From positions 1 through 8,024 of the forward strand of contig JANYFX010000385.1 of the NCBI GenBank assembly GCA_025359585.1: 8,024 bases of DNA, given 5' to 3'. The notes beneath the pieces were generated by a model. That model saw only the letters and a list, made by a program, of their open reading frames with translations. It had not been told where the DNA came from and searched no databases. Source of the DNA: Rhizobacter sp. Its GTDB lineage: Bacteria; Pseudomonadota; Gammaproteobacteria; Burkholderiales; Burkholderiaceae_C. The translations under genes and the position numbers were made by a program. Of this stretch, positions 6,861 to 8,024 are shown piece after piece (the stretch's first letter is position 1; each line of letters opens with the position of its first letter).

Positions 6861-6916
6861 GGGCCGAAGGCCGCGGGGCAGGGTGAGCCCGCTGCAGGGC
6901 TTTGCCGAACTGGCCC

Positions 6917-6922
6917 TACACT
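6917..6922 (+). promoter_or_regulatory. Possible -10 element for the Bug gene
   Basis: TACACT matches TAnnnT and lies at the edge of the AT-richer stretch, about 20 bp before the GGAGA ribosome site. This would give a 5' leader of roughly 25 nt. No convincing -35 is present at the normal spacing, so an activator-dependent promoter or a wrong call are both possible. Confidence 0.25.
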
Positions 6923-6941
6923 TTTCTCCTTTGTTTCCGAC

Positions 6942-6946
6942 GGAGA
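6942..6946 (+). promoter_or_regulatory. Ribosome-binding site of the Bug gene
   Basis: GGAGA sits 8 nt before the ATG at 6955. It decides the start, because the same frame is open back to 6835 without signal-peptide character, whereas starting at 6955 gives a clean signal peptide. Confidence 0.8.
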
Positions 6947-6954
6947 TCGATTCG

Positions 6955-7929
6955 ATGCAACGCCGCACCCTGATCATCACTTCCATCGCCGCCGCGAGCT
7001 TCTGCGTGGCCGGCGGCGCCTGGGCTCAGGCCTACCCCACCAAGCCCGTCAGGCTGGTGGTGCCGTTCGCGCCGGGCGGCACGACCGACATCGTCGCGCG
7101 TGTGCTGGCCGAGAAGATCAACGGCCCGCTCGGCCAGACGATGATCGTCGAGAACAAGGCCGGCGGCGGTGGCTCGGTCGGCGCGACCGAAACCTCGAAG
7201 GCCGCGCCCGACGGTTATTCGCTCGGCATGGCCACGGTCTCGACGACCGCCGCCAACCCGGCCATCAACCCGAAGATTCCGTACAACCCGCTGACCGATT
7301 TCACGCCGATCATCAACGTGGCGGCCACGCCGAACGTGATCGCGGTGCACCCGAGCTTTCCGGCGCGCGACTACAAGGGCTTTCTCGCCGAGCTGAAGAA
7401 GAACCCGGGCAAGTACAGCTTCGCGAGTTCGGGCACCGGCGGCATCGGGCACCTGCAGATGGAGTTGTTCAAGAACCTCTCGGGCACCTTCGTCACGCAC
7501 ATCCCGTACCGCGGCGCCGGCCCGGCGCTCAACGACACGGTGGCCGGCCAGGTGCCGATGATCTTCGACAACATGCCGTCGGCCCTGCCCTTCATCAAGG
7601 ACGGCCGCTTGATCGCGATCGTGGTCGCCGCGCCGCAGCGCCTGGCGCAGTTGCCCAACGTGCCGACCTTCAAGGAAGTGGGCCTCGAGCCGGTGAACCG
7701 CATGGCCTACTACGGCATCTACGGCCCCAAGGGTCTGCCGAAAGAGGTGGTCGACAAGATCAGCACGGCGGTCAAGAAAACCCTCGAAGACCCGGCGGTG
7801 AAGAAGCGCATCGAAGAGACAGGATCGCTGATCGTGGGCAACTCGCCGGCCGAATTCGCGGCGCAGATCGCCGCCGAGTTCGAGGTCTACAAGAAGGTCG
7901 TGGCGCTGCAGAAGCTCACCTTGGAGTAA
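6955..7929 (+). CDS. Bug-family (tripartite tricarboxylate receptor) periplasmic binding protein
   Basis: The 324-residue product is an exported solute-binding protein. Its signal peptide is MQRRTLIITS plus a hydrophobic run ending AWA, with predicted cleavage before QAYPTKPVR. Bug landmarks are complete: YPTKPVRLVVPFAPGGTTDIVAR (27-49, first ligand loop), VENKAGGGGSVGA (65-77, second loop), SSGTGGIGHLQMELF (158-172), HIPYRGAGPALNDTVAGQV (182-200) with the following MIFDN, and GPKGLPKEVVDKI (257-269). Such proteins typically bind carboxylates such as citrate, terephthalate or amino-acid-like ligands and pass them to TctAB-type permeases. No TctA or TctB gene lies in the window, so this is an orphan receptor, as is common in Burkholderiales, where dozens may occur. 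Its ligand is not predictable. It diverges from the AEC permease and is followed after 3 bp by a xerD-like gene whose ribosome site lies in its last codons. Confidence 0.95.
   Translation: MQRRTLIITSIAAASFCVAGGAWAQAYPTKPVRLVVPFAPGGTTDIVARVLAEKINGPLGQTMIVENKAGGGGSVGATETSKAAPDGYSLGMATVSTTAANPAINPKIPYNPLTDFTPIINVAATPNVIAVHPSFPARDYKGFLAELKKNPGKYSFASSGTGGIGHLQMELFKNLSGTFVTHIPYRGAGPALNDTVAGQVPMIFDNMPSALPFIKDGRLIAIVVAAPQRLAQLPNVPTFKEVGLEPVNRMAYYGIYGPKGLPKEVVDKISTAVKKTLEDPAVKKRIEETGSLIVGNSPAEFAAQIAAEFEVYKKVVALQKLTLE
7923..7926 (+). promoter_or_regulatory. Candidate ribosome-binding site for the xerD CTG start
   Basis: GGAG overlaps the last two sense codons of the Bug gene and ends 6 nt before CTG at 7933, a normal spacing. 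It supports translation starting at that CTG. It also suggests that ribosomes finishing the Bug gene could restart on xerD. Confidence 0.5.
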
Positions 7930-7932
7930 GGG

Positions 7933-8024
7933 CTGGACGGGACCCAAGCCAGCCAGGCGTCGATCGACCGTTTCATCGATGCGCTGTGGATCGAAGACGG
8001 TCTGTCGAACAACACGCTGGCAGC
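7933..8024 (+). CDS. xerD: Site-specific tyrosine recombinase XerD, N-terminal fragment with probable CTG start
   Basis: Only about 30 codons are visible before the right edge. They read ASQASIDRFIDALWIEDG followed by LSNNTLA, which matches the start of the N-terminal core-binding (SAM-like) domain of XerD; E. coli XerD has IEQFLDALWLEKNLAENTL at the same place. XerD works with XerC at dif to resolve chromosome dimers. The frame is the same as that of the Bug gene, whose TAA at 7927-7929 blocks any earlier start. No ATG, GTG or TTG follows in frame. CTG at 7933 with GGAG 6 nt upstream gives an N-terminus of nearly the same length as in E. coli. The catalytic domain lies outside the window, so XerD rather than XerC or another recombinase rests on the DALW-E-LS-NTL pattern. 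Confidence 0.75.
   Translation, partial: MDGTQASQASIDRFIDALWIEDGLSNNTLA

Larger units (their letters stand above)
6837..6954. other. Divergent control region between AEC and Bug genes
   Basis: This 118-bp gap is the only sizeable non-coding stretch in the window and must hold both promoters. Its left part is GC-rich with several short stems: TGTGC/GCACA arms at 6845-6860, GGCC-GAA-GGCC at 6862-6872, GGGC/GCCC at 6876-6890, and AGGGC/GCCCT at 6896-6917. The hexamer GCAGGG occurs twice, 16 bp apart (6878 and 6894). The right part (6917-6940) is pyrimidine-rich and leads to the Bug ribosome-binding site. I cannot assign a regulator. Confidence 0.6.

Noticed and set aside
6862..6872. GGCC-GAA-GGCC hairpin as a transcription terminator
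   Set aside because: The stem has only four base pairs, no T-run follows on either strand, and both flanking genes start rather than end here.
6916..7947. Minus-strand 343-codon frame opposite the Bug gene
   Set aside because: Shadow of the Bug gene, rich in Arg/Asp/His with no domain; the plus strand carries a signal peptide and all family motifs.

Overview
This window is a GC-rich stretch of bacterial chromosome that most resembles a betaproteobacterium of the order Burkholderiales. Three things suggest this: a Bug-type (tripartite tricarboxylate receptor) periplasmic binding protein with no membrane partners beside it, the queG / tsaE / AMIN-domain amidase neighbourhood, and strong G/C preference at third codon positions. 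A narrower placement, such as a Rubrivivax- or Leptothrix-like lineage, would be a guess. There is no tRNA, rRNA, CRISPR array, insertion sequence or phage gene. The window is almost fully coding, and the only sizeable gap is 118 bp.

Left block (1-4804, minus strand). Five genes run in one direction and look like one transcription unit, read from right to left: tsaE, amiC, a cytoplasmic hormone-sensitive-lipase-type esterase, an exported alpha/beta hydrolase, and an exported creatininase-family protein that runs off the left edge. TsaE takes part in making t6A at tRNA position 37. AmiC cleaves peptidoglycan during cell separation. The joints are tight: tsaE and amiC share ATGA, and the later gaps are 35, 12 and 24 bp. 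The tsaE-amiC core is widely conserved. The three hydrolase genes behind it look like an accessory addition, where many proteobacteria carry mutL and miaA.

Middle (4817-5977, plus strand). queG encodes epoxyqueuosine reductase, the last step of queuosine synthesis at tRNA position 34. It diverges from tsaE with only 12 bp between start codons, so two enzymes of anticodon-loop modification are back to back. Its 3' end overlaps the convergent AEC transporter gene by 44 bp.

Right block (5934-8024). An AEC-family permease on the minus strand diverges from a Bug solute-binding protein on the plus strand across the 118-bp gap. The Bug gene is followed after 3 bp by the 5' end of a XerD-type tyrosine recombinase. 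No ATG, GTG or TTG is available for that recombinase after the Bug stop codon. The best start is a CTG with a well-placed GGAG.

I see no clearly new multi-gene system. The observations most worth checking are the CTG start of xerD, the hydrolase genes attached to tsaE-amiC, the altered metal-site motifs of the creatininase-family protein, and a possible leaderless queG transcript.
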